Part shown: one piece after another, positions 9,568 to 19,179 of the stretch
Numbering within the stretch: the first letter of the stretch is position 1
How the letters are laid out: every line of letters begins with the position of its first letter
From: Aquibacillus salsiterrae
GTDB lineage: Bacteria; Bacillota; Bacilli; Bacillales; Amphibacillaceae
Assembly (NCBI RefSeq): GCF_028416595.1
Contig: NZ_JAMQKC010000002.1
Location: forward strand, 310,001 to 374,000
Direction of reading: 5' to 3'
DNA length: 64,000 nt
Translations under genes and position numbers: made by a program
Notes under the pieces: model-generated
The model's database searches: none
Seen by the model: the letters and a program-made list of their open reading frames with translations, nothing else
Told to the model about the DNA's origin: nothing

Positions 9568-9792
9568 TCATAAACCAGGCCCTCGTTCGTAATTGAATGA
9601 GGGCTATTTCCATACAGAATGACAGAATACTGTTTAATTCTCCTACTTGTTTATTATTTCCGAATTTAAGAATTATCTTCTTAGAATTATAAGACGTGAG
9701 CACTTTAATCGATTATTGTATATGTATGCTACAATTCCAACTTACCCTTTTTAAATCTCAAAAATATAGGTGAATTTTCTAAAAAGAAACGG

Positions 9793-9821
9793 TTACAAAA
9801 TCAGGGAGGATGAGCTATAAT
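9793..9821 (+). promoter_or_regulatory. Candidate sigma-A promoter
   Basis: TTACAA (9793-9798) and TATAAT (9816-9821) with a 17-base spacer lie ahead of the 183-residue ORF at 9935. Confidence 0.5.
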
Positions 9822-9934
9822 TAAATAAGTGCATGTAAGTACATTTAGATTAAAATTACCAATATTATATTCGGTTGTACGTATATGAGTTTGGTGAACG
9901 AAAAGAATCTTTCTATAAAAGGAGTGGGTAAATA

Positions 9935-10486
9935 TTGGTTGAGTATATTCATATTAAAGAAAATGGGTTCTATTTGGCTTTTAGGATAGGTGGACGAAAT
10001 ATTCGATTGCTTCATTTTGGTACAAATGAAAATGTACCTAAGCAGGAATGGATAGAGAAAAATAGTAATGGGCAACCATTGGTCAAAGCAACCAATAATT
10101 CAGATTTCCAGCAGGAGGAAAATCGAATAAAATATCAAGATTTAATCGACAGAAGAAACGAAAATGGCAGAGAGATTGTTTTCTATTTATACGATCGAGT
10201 AGAGGGCGTAACGATTAAATGTATCTTCCTATTTATCAGCAAATATCAAGTTGTAAAGATGTGGACAGAAGTTGGGAAAGAGGAAAACAGTAATCTTGTT
10301 TACGAAACATTCTTGCAGGAAAGTTCCAAGGAAGTAACCATTGAAACCTTTAATGGACAGAAAAACACGGTTAAAGTAGCTTTTCCTACCAAAAGGAAAA
10401 TAAGTTTCCAGTGGGATGAGAAAAAGGAAACACTTGGTTTTTCCACGGACCAACAGGATAATGAACTAGTAAGTTCAATTTCATGA
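9935..10486 (+). pseudogene. Probable truncated GH36 alpha-galactosidase N-terminal domain
   Basis: A 183-residue ORF starts at TTG, after an AAAGGAGTGGG ribosome site. Its N-terminus (IHIKENGFYLAFRIGGRNIRLLHFG) and the later run IKYQDLIDRRNENGREIVFYLYDRVEGVTIKCIF, then VVKMWTEVGKEENSNLVYETF, follow the beta-sandwich N-terminal domain of family 36 alpha-galactosidases, which are normally about 700 residues. The catalytic barrel is entirely absent and the expected segment between the first two blocks looks shortened. It is most likely a decayed remnant, but it has its own promoter and ribosome site and could still be translated. The family match is from memory of the pattern and is moderate. 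Confidence 0.45.
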
Positions 10487-10488
10487 CT

Positions 10489-10517
10489 TTGTTTTTGTCC
10501 CCTAAATCATCTATAAT
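10489..10517 (+). promoter_or_regulatory. Promoter of the YdjO-like gene
   Basis: TTGTTT (10489-10494), a 17-base spacer and TATAAT (10512-10517) lie 30 bases before the start codon. Confidence 0.6.
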
Positions 10518-10546
10518 GGAGAGAGACCCAGGAAGGGGGACGTCAT

Positions 10547-10729
10547 GTGGCTTATTATAATAACAGGAAAGAGCCTGTAGAACAAGTAGAAACGATGGTG
10601 TGGTCATGCACTAGTGAAACGTGTTCAGGCTGGATGAGAACAGACTATTCTTTTGACAAAGAACCAGTTTGCCCACTTTGTAAATCAGAAATGAAAAAGG
10701 AAGAGCGTTTACTTCCGAAAATCGATTAA
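10547..10729 (+). CDS. ydjO: Cold-inducible YdjO family zinc-ribbon protein
   Basis: The 60-residue protein begins at GTG after GGAAGGGGG. It has two pairs of cysteines (CTSETC and CPLC) typical of a small zinc ribbon, and the YdjO pattern VWSCTSETCSGWMRTDYSFDKEPVCPLCKSEM is clear. B. subtilis YdjO belongs to a family described as cold-inducible; its function is unknown. It is a single-gene unit closed by an unusually long hairpin. Confidence 0.88.
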   Translation: MAYYNNRKEPVEQVETMVWSCTSETCSGWMRTDYSFDKEPVCPLCKSEMKKEERLLPKID

Positions 10730-10745
10730 GTATGATGAACTTTCT

Positions 10746-10797
10746 CTTGTGATGTAAAAAAGAAGACCTGAATCGGTCTTCTTTTTTACATCACAAG
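10746..10797. terminator. Very long bidirectional terminator hairpin
   Basis: A perfect 23-bp stem (10746-10768 with 10775-10797) has a 6-base loop. Internal A6 and T6 runs let it act as a terminator on either strand. Confidence 0.85.
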
Positions 10798-10800
10798 AAA

Positions 10801-10845
10801 GAAAACATAAAAAGTCCAAGAGCTGTCTACTTCGCATCTAGCTAA
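10801..10845. repeat. Dispersed palindromic repeat, copy 3 (degenerate)
   Basis: It keeps the left part (ATAAAAAGTCCAAGAGCTGT followed by CTA) and loses the right stem. The remaining bases to 11048 hold the operator at 10973 and a possible promoter. Confidence 0.6.
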
Positions 10846-10972
10846 ACAGGGTAATCCACGCGGGAATAATTATCATATTTCTAAAAGTAAGAATTTTCTT
10901 CTAAGAATGATAAGACACTTCTTCGTCTTCCATGTAAACTATTTTTAATGTTGGTTAAACAGTTGTAATTAA

Positions 10973-10986
10973 TAACAACGTTGTTA
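10973..10986. promoter_or_regulatory. Palindromic LacI-type operator, site 1
   Basis: TAACAACGTTGTTA is a perfect 14-base palindrome with a central CG, as in LacI-family operators. The same sequence occurs at 36382 and, with one change, at 28341. A candidate promoter (TTGTTA 10981, TAAACT 11005) overlaps it. Confidence 0.75.
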
Positions 10987-11048
10987 ATTAACTTCTTCTC
11001 GTGGTAAACTTGAAATAATCGGCAAAGTGGGAAAAAGGTGGGGGTTTA

Positions 11049-12377
11049 TTGAAAGAAAATAAAAGCCAATTCACGTATAAAATGCTTCTGGCATTTTTCT
11101 TACCATTGGGTCTAGCACAGAGCCTAACCTCAATTACTCATGTAATTATTAATGGAACGTTAAGTCGGGGAGAAAATGCTGCATTTATTGTTGCTAGCTA
11201 TGCGGTAGCCTTTTCTATCTATGGAATTATTGAAAAGCCTATGCTTGTCTTCCGCCAGACTTCTTCAGCACTAGTTACTAATAAACAGTCTATCAGAGCA
11301 CTTACTAAATTTTTTATCGGAGTAACAGTAATTCTCATTTTCGTGTGTGTAATTATTGCTTATACTCCGGTAGGCGGCTGGGTATTTATCCATTGGTTTA
11401 ATGCAAGTGAAGATATGGTACAAACAATAGCCGATGTATTTAAAGTGATTATGTTTGTGATTTTTTTCTCGGGAATTCGAGGATTACATCAGGGGGTTAT
11501 TATCAATCACTTCCAAACGAAATGGTTGACAGTTATGGTTGTTGTTCGTTTGATCACCATGTTTATGGTTGCTTTTGTGTTAGTTACCTTCGATTTCATT
11601 ACTAGTATTGGTGGTGCATTCATTTTACTATCAGGGATGATGGTTGAATGTATCATTAGTGTTTGGAAAGGGAAAAAATTAATGAAACGTCTGCCTGAGT
11701 CAAATAAGGTTTTAAAAACCTCGCAGATTTTTCAGTTTTATAGCCCAATTGTTTTTTATTTTGTGTTCCAAACGCTTGCTATTCCGATTATTTATATTTA
11801 TTTAGCGAAAACAAATGATATGGAACTAGGAATCGCTTCGTTTGCACTCGCACATAGTGTGACAAACATGGTATTAAGTTTTTTTATGTATTCGCATCAA
11901 GTCGTATTGCAGTTTTATACGAAACATAGTGTAAAAGTCATTCGGTTCATGATTGGGGTTTGCCTTATCCCGTCAATGCTTATTGGGGTTCTTTCTTTTA
12001 CCTCGTTAGGAGAAATCTTCATGAAGAATTTAATGGGGGCAGACGCAGAGCTAACGGCTGCAACAATAGAGGTATTAAAACTTTACATGATTAAAACACT
12101 AGTTTTCCCGTGGATTGATTTCCTAAATGGTTTCCTCATGCTAAAAAGAAAAACACAACGAATGATCATTGCTCAAAGTATGAATTTACTAGTTACTGTT
12201 GTTGTAATGGTTGTATTAGTAAGAATGCTACCGGAATGGAATGGGAAAATTGGCTCTCTTGCTGTGTCATTAGGCGAGGTAGTTGCACTAGCTACTGTTG
12301 GTGGACTCGTTTACTCGTTCACTAAAAAGGAAAAAGTAGCTACTTCTGATAAGAAGGGCTATTCCTATAATCAATAG
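11049..12377 (+). CDS. MOP-superfamily (MATE/ANK-like) membrane transporter
   Basis: A 442-residue polytopic membrane protein with about 12 hydrophobic segments and no soluble domain. The start is TTG after AAAAAGGTGGGGG. The overall pattern (FFLPLGLAQSLTSITHVIINGTLSRGENA near the N-terminus) fits the MATE/polysaccharide-exporter (MOP) superfamily. It does not match the MFS hexuronate transporters normally found in uronate regulons. The upstream operator is shared with uxaE-uxaC and the LarA operon, so it may be co-regulated with uronate catabolism. The kinase gene follows at 63 bases. The direction of transport and the substrate are unknown. Confidence 0.65.
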   Translation: MKENKSQFTYKMLLAFFLPLGLAQSLTSITHVIINGTLSRGENAAFIVASYAVAFSIYGIIEKPMLVFRQTSSALVTNKQSIRALTKFFIGVTVILIFVCVIIAYTPVGGWVFIHWFNASEDMVQTIADVFKVIMFVIFFSGIRGLHQGVIINHFQTKWLTVMVVVRLITMFMVAFVLVTFDFITSIGGAFILLSGMMVECIISVWKGKKLMKRLPESNKVLKTSQIFQFYSPIVFYFVFQTLAIPIIYIYLAKTNDMELGIASFALAHSVTNMVLSFFMYSHQVVLQFYTKHSVKVIRFMIGVCLIPSMLIGVLSFTSLGEIFMKNLMGADAELTAATIEVLKLYMIKTLVFPWIDFLNGFLMLKRKTQRMIIAQSMNLLVTVVVMVVLVRMLPEWNGKIGSLAVSLGEVVALATVGGLVYSFTKKEKVATSDKKGYSYNQ

Positions 12378-12440
12378 AGGGAAAGTGGTACTTTTGTAGA
12401 ATAGTTACTTAACATATATTTTACAAAAGGAAGGGACGAG

Positions 12441-14159
12441 ATGTTCTTAAAACAGTTTTATAGCAATTTAAAAATAAAAGATAAAATCTTTTTTATATCT
12501 CTATTGCTCTTATTCATATTTGGCAGCATCGGGCTCGTATCTTTTCAGTACTTCACCAAACTATATGAAAAGAGAATCTATCAAGAATCAGCCAATATGC
12601 TTAATATGTCTTCAACAATTATTGATAATGAACTGAGGGCAATTGAGGACCTTTCTTTTCAAATAAGTACAGACGATATGATTCAAAAATATTTAAAAAG
12701 TATCCAAGGATCAGAATTTAATTATGAAATGTATGTAAATCGAACTAATTTGATTTTAAGATTGGGAACGTTTGCCTCATCTGAAAGATATATCTCATCT
12801 ATTCAAATTGTTGATAGCTTTGGTGCCAACTATTTTATTGGTTTTGATTCAGAAATTGGAAATGCTGAAATAGACCTTAACCAATTATTGGTTGACTCGA
12901 ATGGGGCAAATGTTTGGTCGAACATCGATAATGAGAATCGTATTATTTCAGCAAGAATTATTAGACAAAAGGAAAATCTATCCCTACAAGAACTCGGGAC
13001 ATTAATTATTGAAATTGATATGGATATATTAATGGACCAATTGATTAATTTATCGCCTAATCGCTATGTAATAACCCAAGGGGAAGAATTGTTCTATCAA
13101 AATAGTGATAGTAATGTTGCTACTAATGAGTTTACGCAAGGTCTTTTGGATAGCGGTTACAATGTTGAAGAAATAGACGGGGATGATTTTCTTGTTTCCT
13201 ATAAGCAATCGCGTTATACCGACTTAACGTATTATAATTTTTTGCCTTATAGTTATCTCACCAGTCAAACCAATTTGATTAAAATTATAGTTGTAATTTG
13301 TTTATTGATAATGTTTGGCTTTACTATTTTTTTAAGTAGAAGAGCAGCCCAAAACATAACGAAGCCACTTGAAGATTTAACAGCAAAAATGAAGCAAATT
13401 GAGAAAGGGAATTTTGATGGTTCCGTGGCTCGGTTTTCAAATTATCATAACGATGAAATAGGTCAACTCCAAGTAGATTTCAAAATCATGTTGGACAAAA
13501 TAAATGAGTTAATCCGAGAAAACTACCAGAAACAATTAGTGATAAAGGAGACAGAATACAAAGCATTACAGGCACAGATTAATCCACATTTTTTATACAA
13601 CACATTAGACTCTATTAATTGGTTTGCAAAAATAAATAAACAAGAGAAAATATCTATTTTAGCTGAGTCTCTAGGTAATTTGATGAGAAATATTATTAGC
13701 AAAAAAGAGCCTCTAATAACGATTAAAGACGAATTAGAAATAGTCCATAATTATGTGACAATTCAAAAGTATCGTTATACAAATCGGTTACAATTTGAAC
13801 TACACAGTTCACAAAAGTTTCAAAATAGTAGAATACCAAAGCTATCGATTCAGCCGATTGTTGAAAATGCTATTCAACATGGACTAGAAGAGATGATTAC
13901 AGAGTGTAAAGTATCTGTGATTATCTCTGAGTTTGATGATGATTTAATTATTACAGTAGCTGACAACGGTCCTGGCATGGATGAGGAAACCATTCATTCC
14001 ATTTACGCTGGGGATGTTAAGTCAAAAAGCTCTGGAATTGGCCTGAACAATATTAATGAGCGGATCAAGCTAATGTTTGGCGAGTCGTACGGGATAGTGA
14101 TTGACAGTGAAAGAGGCGCCGGGTCAAAGATTAGTATTATATTGCCATTTCTGAAATAG
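12441..14159 (+). CDS. YesM-type sensor histidine kinase without an adjacent regulator
   Basis: The 572-residue protein has an N-terminal membrane helix (about 18-40), an extracytoplasmic sensor (about 41-275), a second helix (about 278-298) and HAMP. The His_kinase motif NPHFLYNTLDSINWF has phosphoacceptor His383, and the ATPase domain shows PIVENAIQHGLEE and DNGPGMDEE. No response regulator gene lies next to it; the nearest is the 515-residue YesN-type regulator at 25762, at the far end of the same cluster. It lies between the transporter and an oxidoreductase gene (gaps of 63 and 29 bases), apparently in one operon. It probably senses the substrate of this cluster. Confidence 0.92.
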   Translation: MFLKQFYSNLKIKDKIFFISLLLLFIFGSIGLVSFQYFTKLYEKRIYQESANMLNMSSTIIDNELRAIEDLSFQISTDDMIQKYLKSIQGSEFNYEMYVNRTNLILRLGTFASSERYISSIQIVDSFGANYFIGFDSEIGNAEIDLNQLLVDSNGANVWSNIDNENRIISARIIRQKENLSLQELGTLIIEIDMDILMDQLINLSPNRYVITQGEELFYQNSDSNVATNEFTQGLLDSGYNVEEIDGDDFLVSYKQSRYTDLTYYNFLPYSYLTSQTNLIKIIVVICLLIMFGFTIFLSRRAAQNITKPLEDLTAKMKQIEKGNFDGSVARFSNYHNDEIGQLQVDFKIMLDKINELIRENYQKQLVIKETEYKALQAQINPHFLYNTLDSINWFAKINKQEKISILAESLGNLMRNIISKKEPLITIKDELEIVHNYVTIQKYRYTNRLQFELHSSQKFQNSRIPKLSIQPIVENAIQHGLEEMITECKVSVIISEFDDDLIITVADNGPGMDEETIHSIYAGDVKSKSSGIGLNNINERIKLMFGESYGIVIDSERGAGSKISIILPFLK

Positions 14160-14188
14160 GCATTTAATAAGAAAAAGGGTGGAAAACG

Positions 14189-15376
14189 ATGAGGAAAAAG
14201 GTAGCGGTATTATTAGTTGGTATTGGTGGATATGGAAATATTTATGTGAAAAAATTATTAGATGAAAATCACGATGCGTATATTGTTGGTGCTGTCGATG
14301 TTAATCCGAAAGTGTGCAAGGACTATGATCGACTAGTTGAAATGGACATTCCGATATTTCAAACGATGGATCAGTTCTTTGCGAAGCACCAAGCAGATTT
14401 AACAATTATTTCGACACCGATCCATTTACACAAGTCGCAAACGTGTCTCGCCCTAGCAAATGGTAGTCATGTTTTATGTGAAAAACCAATTAGTGCAACT
14501 TTAGAAGATGCACAAGAGATGATGCTTGAGCGAGACCGTTCCGAGAAGTTTTTAGCGATTGGATTTAATTGGTCATTTTATCCTTCTGTTCAACAATTAA
14601 AGCAAGACATATTAGATGGTTTATTTGGCAGACCAAAGCGTTTGAAAACAATCGTGTTATGGCCAAGGAATAAAGCCTACTTTGAGAGGTCAAATTGGGC
14701 CGGAAAAAAATATAGTTCAGCTGGGGACCTGATCCTTGATAGCGTTGCAAACAATGCCACAGCACATTTTTTGCACCACATGTTCTACCTTTTAGGGCCA
14801 AGTACGGAACAGAGTACCTCGCTGAAAAATGTAACAGCGGAACTGTATCGTGCAAACCTAATCGAAACATTTGATACGTGTGCTTTAAGGATGTATACAG
14901 AAGATGACGTGGAGCTATTGTATTATGCAACCCATGCGGTGGAAAAAGAAGAGGGTCCAAATTATCTGTTTGAATTCGAGCGTGCAACCATTTCTTATCA
15001 ATCAGGGGAAGATATTATTGCAACGTTTCATGACGGTACGAAGCGCGTCTATGAAAATCCGCAAAAGGATCATTTTGCAAAATTACCCGTTCTAATTGAA
15101 CGTGCAAAAGAAAATAGTCATGATATTTTATGTGGCGCAGAAGCATCATTAACTCATGCAATTTGTATTAGTGCGATGCATCGCTCTGTTCAAAATATTC
15201 CGACATTTCCTGCAGAAATAATAAACGTGAGGGATACCGATCAATTAACTTGGGTATCAGGCCTCGAGTACGGATTAAAGCAAGCATACGATAATTGGTC
15301 ACTTCCAAATGAACTTGGAATGGACTGGGCAACATCTGGTGAGACGGTATCAATCAAGGATATTGTGAAAAGTTAA
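14189..15376 (+). CDS. Gfo/Idh/MocA family NAD(P)-dependent oxidoreductase
   Basis: The 395-residue protein opens with a Rossmann nucleotide-binding motif (VAVLLVGIGGYGNIYVKKLL) and carries the family LCEKPIS signature near residue 100. The C-terminal alpha/beta domain includes NWSFYPSVQQLKQDIL and a D-x3-N-x3-H pattern (DSVANNATAHFLHH), the usual active-site helix. These enzymes oxidise or reduce sugars, inositols and sugar acids. The exact substrate is not readable. It is third in the operon beginning at 11049 and is unlike the other two Gfo/Idh proteins in the window. Confidence 0.88.
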   Translation: MRKKVAVLLVGIGGYGNIYVKKLLDENHDAYIVGAVDVNPKVCKDYDRLVEMDIPIFQTMDQFFAKHQADLTIISTPIHLHKSQTCLALANGSHVLCEKPISATLEDAQEMMLERDRSEKFLAIGFNWSFYPSVQQLKQDILDGLFGRPKRLKTIVLWPRNKAYFERSNWAGKKYSSAGDLILDSVANNATAHFLHHMFYLLGPSTEQSTSLKNVTAELYRANLIETFDTCALRMYTEDDVELLYYATHAVEKEEGPNYLFEFERATISYQSGEDIIATFHDGTKRVYENPQKDHFAKLPVLIERAKENSHDILCGAEASLTHAICISAMHRSVQNIPTFPAEIINVRDTDQLTWVSGLEYGLKQAYDNWSLPNELGMDWATSGETVSIKDIVKS

Positions 15377-15423
15377 GTCAAAGTGGTTATCCAATTTACA
15401 ATTCGATAACAAGGCCTGGTTTA

Positions 15424-15482
15424 CAAGATAAGAGAAAAATCCAAGAGCTGTCTAGCGCAGGGTACGCCCTGCGCTTTTCTTA
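15424..15482. repeat. Dispersed palindromic repeat, copy 4
   Basis: AAAATCCAAGAGCTGTCTAG is followed by a GCAGGG/CCCTGC stem and GCGCTTTTCTTA. It lies between the oxidoreductase and the DapA-family gene and may end the first operon. Confidence 0.75.
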
Positions 15483-15547
15483 ATTAACAGGGATATTTTT
15501 CTTGTCTGCAAATTGAATTTACCTAGGAAGTGTTGTCTGATAACATC

Positions 15548-15570
15548 GTTCCGTAAGTAAGTATCGGAAC
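15548..15570. promoter_or_regulatory. Inverted repeat, candidate operator
   Basis: GTTCCG and CGGAAC are separated by 11 bases, about 80 bases before the DapA-family gene. It could be a regulator site or a leader hairpin. No known family site is recognised. Confidence 0.3.
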
Positions 15571-15650
15571 AAATCGAAAAAGATGGGCACAGTTAAAATC
15601 CAGGGATGCAGACCTTACCGAAGTTTAGACGATAAAAGGAGGATATGTTG

Positions 15651-16568
15651 ATGAGTTACGTCGATTTTAGTAAGAAATTAGAAACAATCTCAGGTATTAC
15701 TGTTACCCCTTTTAAACAAGGTACGAAGGAAATTGATTGGCAAGGTGTAAGAGACAATGCAGAATACCTTGTAAACAAAGGGATTAAAGTAATTGTTCCG
15801 TGTGGGAATACGAGTGAGTTTTACTCTTTGACAGTCCAAGAGGCAAAAGAAGAAATAAAAACTGTCGTTGAACAAGTAGATGGTCGTGCAACTGTAATTG
15901 CTGGGATTGGCTATGCTGTAGACACAGCAATCGAATTAGGAAACTATGCCAAGGATGTAGGGGCAGACGGTGTAATGATTCACATGCCAATTCACCCGTA
16001 TATCACGAATGAGGGGGCTGTTGATTATTTCAAAAAAATTATCGAATCGGTTGATTTACCGTCCATTATTTATTTCAAAAATGCTAGTCTAAGTGACAAC
16101 GTTTTACATCAACTAGCACCGTTAGAAAAATTGGTAGGTGTGAAATATGCAGTAAATGACTTACCAAGGTTTGCTCATACCGTCCAAATAGCAAATCCAA
16201 ATCATCATGTGACCTGGATTTGTGGCACAGCGGAAAAATGGGCGCCGTTTTTTTATCAGGCAGGGGCTAAGGGATTTACGTCTGGTCTAGTCAACGTCTA
16301 TCCAGAAAAGGCATTAGCATTACTTGAGGCTTTATCCAAGAATGAGAGGGAAGCTATTTGGGCACTATGGGAGGAAATTCTACCATTTGAAAACCTTCGG
16401 GCGAAATACAATAGTGGTAATAATGTTGTTGTTGTCAAAGAAGCAATGGAGCAGATCGGATTAAATGCAGGTGTGACAAGGGAACCGGTTGCCACACTTA
16501 ACAAGGAAGATAAAGAAGCAGTCGAAGCTTTGATTAAAAAGTGGGGCCTTAAGTTACAAGCTATTTAG
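15651..16568 (+). CDS. Dihydrodipicolinate synthase (DapA) family lyase/dehydratase
   Basis: This class I aldolase-fold enzyme has 305 residues. It contains the Schiff-base lysine in LVGVKYAVND (about 163), the Tyr of IIYFKN (about 134) and a pyruvate-binding loop CGNTSEF in place of the TTGE of true DapA. The loop and the catabolic context favour a sugar-acid role similar to 5-dehydro-4-deoxyglucarate dehydratase or a 2-keto-3-deoxy acid aldolase rather than lysine synthesis. An ATG at 15645 sits almost on top of AAAGGAGGA; the ATG at 15651 has the correct spacing and was chosen. It heads a three-gene operon with two enolase-superfamily genes. Confidence 0.85.
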   Translation: MSYVDFSKKLETISGITVTPFKQGTKEIDWQGVRDNAEYLVNKGIKVIVPCGNTSEFYSLTVQEAKEEIKTVVEQVDGRATVIAGIGYAVDTAIELGNYAKDVGADGVMIHMPIHPYITNEGAVDYFKKIIESVDLPSIIYFKNASLSDNVLHQLAPLEKLVGVKYAVNDLPRFAHTVQIANPNHHVTWICGTAEKWAPFFYQAGAKGFTSGLVNVYPEKALALLEALSKNEREAIWALWEEILPFENLRAKYNSGNNVVVVKEAMEQIGLNAGVTREPVATLNKEDKEAVEALIKKWGLKLQAI

Positions 16569-16599
16569 TCAATAGTGATACCAGTTACCGGTTACTTAG

Positions 16600-17805
<1,206 letters not shown>

Positions 17806-17822
17806 CAAAGGATGGGTTTGTT

Positions 17823-18989
17823 GTGCGAATTGTCGATATCAAAGAGAAAGCTGTCTCAATCAAATCAACAATAAGTAATGCCTATATTGATTTTAGTAAA
17901 ATGAATGTTTCAGTTGTTGCTGTCGTGACCGATGTTGTTAGAGATGGAAAACCAGTCATCGGTTATGGATTTAATTCGAATGGTCGTTATGCACCTAGCG
18001 GAATGCTTCATGACCGATTTATTCCAAGATTACGAGATGCAAAGCCAGCAGAGTTACTTAATGATGCAGGAACTAATTTTGACCCACACCGAATTTGGGA
18101 TGTTTTGATGAAAGGAGAAAAGCCTGGTGGTCACGGGGAGCGGTCTGTTGCGGTAGGAACACTCGATATGGCGATTTGGGATGCTGTTGCTAAAATAGAA
18201 GAAAAGCCGTTGTATCAGCTGTTAGCAGATTGGTATGGGAATGGAACGCCAGATGAACAAGTATTTGTCTATGCAGCAGGAGGCTATTACCAACCAGGGA
18301 AAGGGTTGCAGGAGCTACAGGACGAAATGCGAAACTACTTAGACATGGGCTACTCTGTCGTCAAAATGAAAATCGGGGGAAGTTCGCTTGATGAGGATTT
18401 ACGTAGAATCGAAGCTGTGTTAAAGGTAGTGCCTGACGGGGGTTCACTTGCCGTCGATGCAAATGGTCGCTTTGATTTACCAACAGCAATTGACTATGCA
18501 AAGAAACTAGAACCTTATAATCTGTTTTGGTACGAAGAAGCAGGTGACCCACTTGACTACCAACTCCAAAATGAGCTAGCAAACTATTATAAAAATCCAA
18601 TGGCAACAGGGGAGAACCTATTTTCGATGCAAGATGCTAGAAACCTTATTCGGTACGGTGGAATGAGATCCGACCGGGACTACTTACAGTTTGATTGTGC
18701 ACTAAGCTACGGGTTAGTAGAATATATGCGAATCCTAGATATGCTAAAGGAATATTCCTGGTCACCGAGAAGGTGTATCCCTCATGGAGGACACCAAATG
18801 TCACTTAATATTGCTGCTGGTCTTGGTCTTGGTGGTAATGAATCGTATCCTGGCGTGTTTGAACCATTTGGGGGCTTTGCCGATAATATTCCAATCGAAC
18901 ATGGCTATGTGAAGTTGCCGGACATTCCTGGTGTCGGATTTGAAGCAAAGGCAGACTTAATTGAGTTAATGCGAACAGTTGCGAAATAA
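17823..18989 (+). CDS. tarD: D(-)-tartrate dehydratase (enolase superfamily)
   Basis: It is predicted to dehydrate D-tartrate to oxaloacetate in the cytoplasm. The 388-residue sequence closely follows the known D-tartrate dehydratase pattern throughout: NAYIDFSKMNVSVVAVVTDV, GYGFNSNGRY, KPGGHGERSVAVGTLDMA and VFVYAAGGYY. The catalytic set is complete: the second Lys of VVKMKIGG, Asp in AVDANGRF, Glu in WYEEAGDP, Glu in ATGENLFS and His in CIPHGGHQMSLN. A GTG start follows AAGGATGG. It is third in the operon with the DapA-family and degenerate enolase genes. The link between tartrate and the neighbouring sugar genes is unclear, so a related aldarate is possible, but conservation is high. Confidence 0.88.
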   Translation: MRIVDIKEKAVSIKSTISNAYIDFSKMNVSVVAVVTDVVRDGKPVIGYGFNSNGRYAPSGMLHDRFIPRLRDAKPAELLNDAGTNFDPHRIWDVLMKGEKPGGHGERSVAVGTLDMAIWDAVAKIEEKPLYQLLADWYGNGTPDEQVFVYAAGGYYQPGKGLQELQDEMRNYLDMGYSVVKMKIGGSSLDEDLRRIEAVLKVVPDGGSLAVDANGRFDLPTAIDYAKKLEPYNLFWYEEAGDPLDYQLQNELANYYKNPMATGENLFSMQDARNLIRYGGMRSDRDYLQFDCALSYGLVEYMRILDMLKEYSWSPRRCIPHGGHQMSLNIAAGLGLGGNESYPGVFEPFGGFADNIPIEHGYVKLPDIPGVGFEAKADLIELMRTVAK

Positions 18990-19133
18990 TAAAGCGTAGG
19001 GCTTAAATCGCTAAATCTCAATTTCTATAGGAAATGTATAAAAAAATAGTGAAGGAACCTAATTGTCTGATTATTGTACATGGACCACTGTAGATTTTAT
19101 TTAAAGAGATAGATAGATATATTATGATATATC

Positions 19134-19147
19134 TGTAAACGCTTTCA
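19134..19147. promoter_or_regulatory. cre site (CcpA) upstream of the ABC transporter operon
   Basis: TGTAAACGCTTTCA matches the cre consensus TGWNANCGNTNWCA at every position and lies 32 bases before the binding-protein start codon. Confidence 0.75.
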
Positions 19148-19179
19148 GTGGTTACAAAAAACAAAGGGGAGAGTGAAAC

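Noticed and set aside
14565-14987. 140-codon frame on the minus strand inside the oxidoreductase gene
   Set aside because: Shadow of a well supported gene; no ribosome site and no family pattern.
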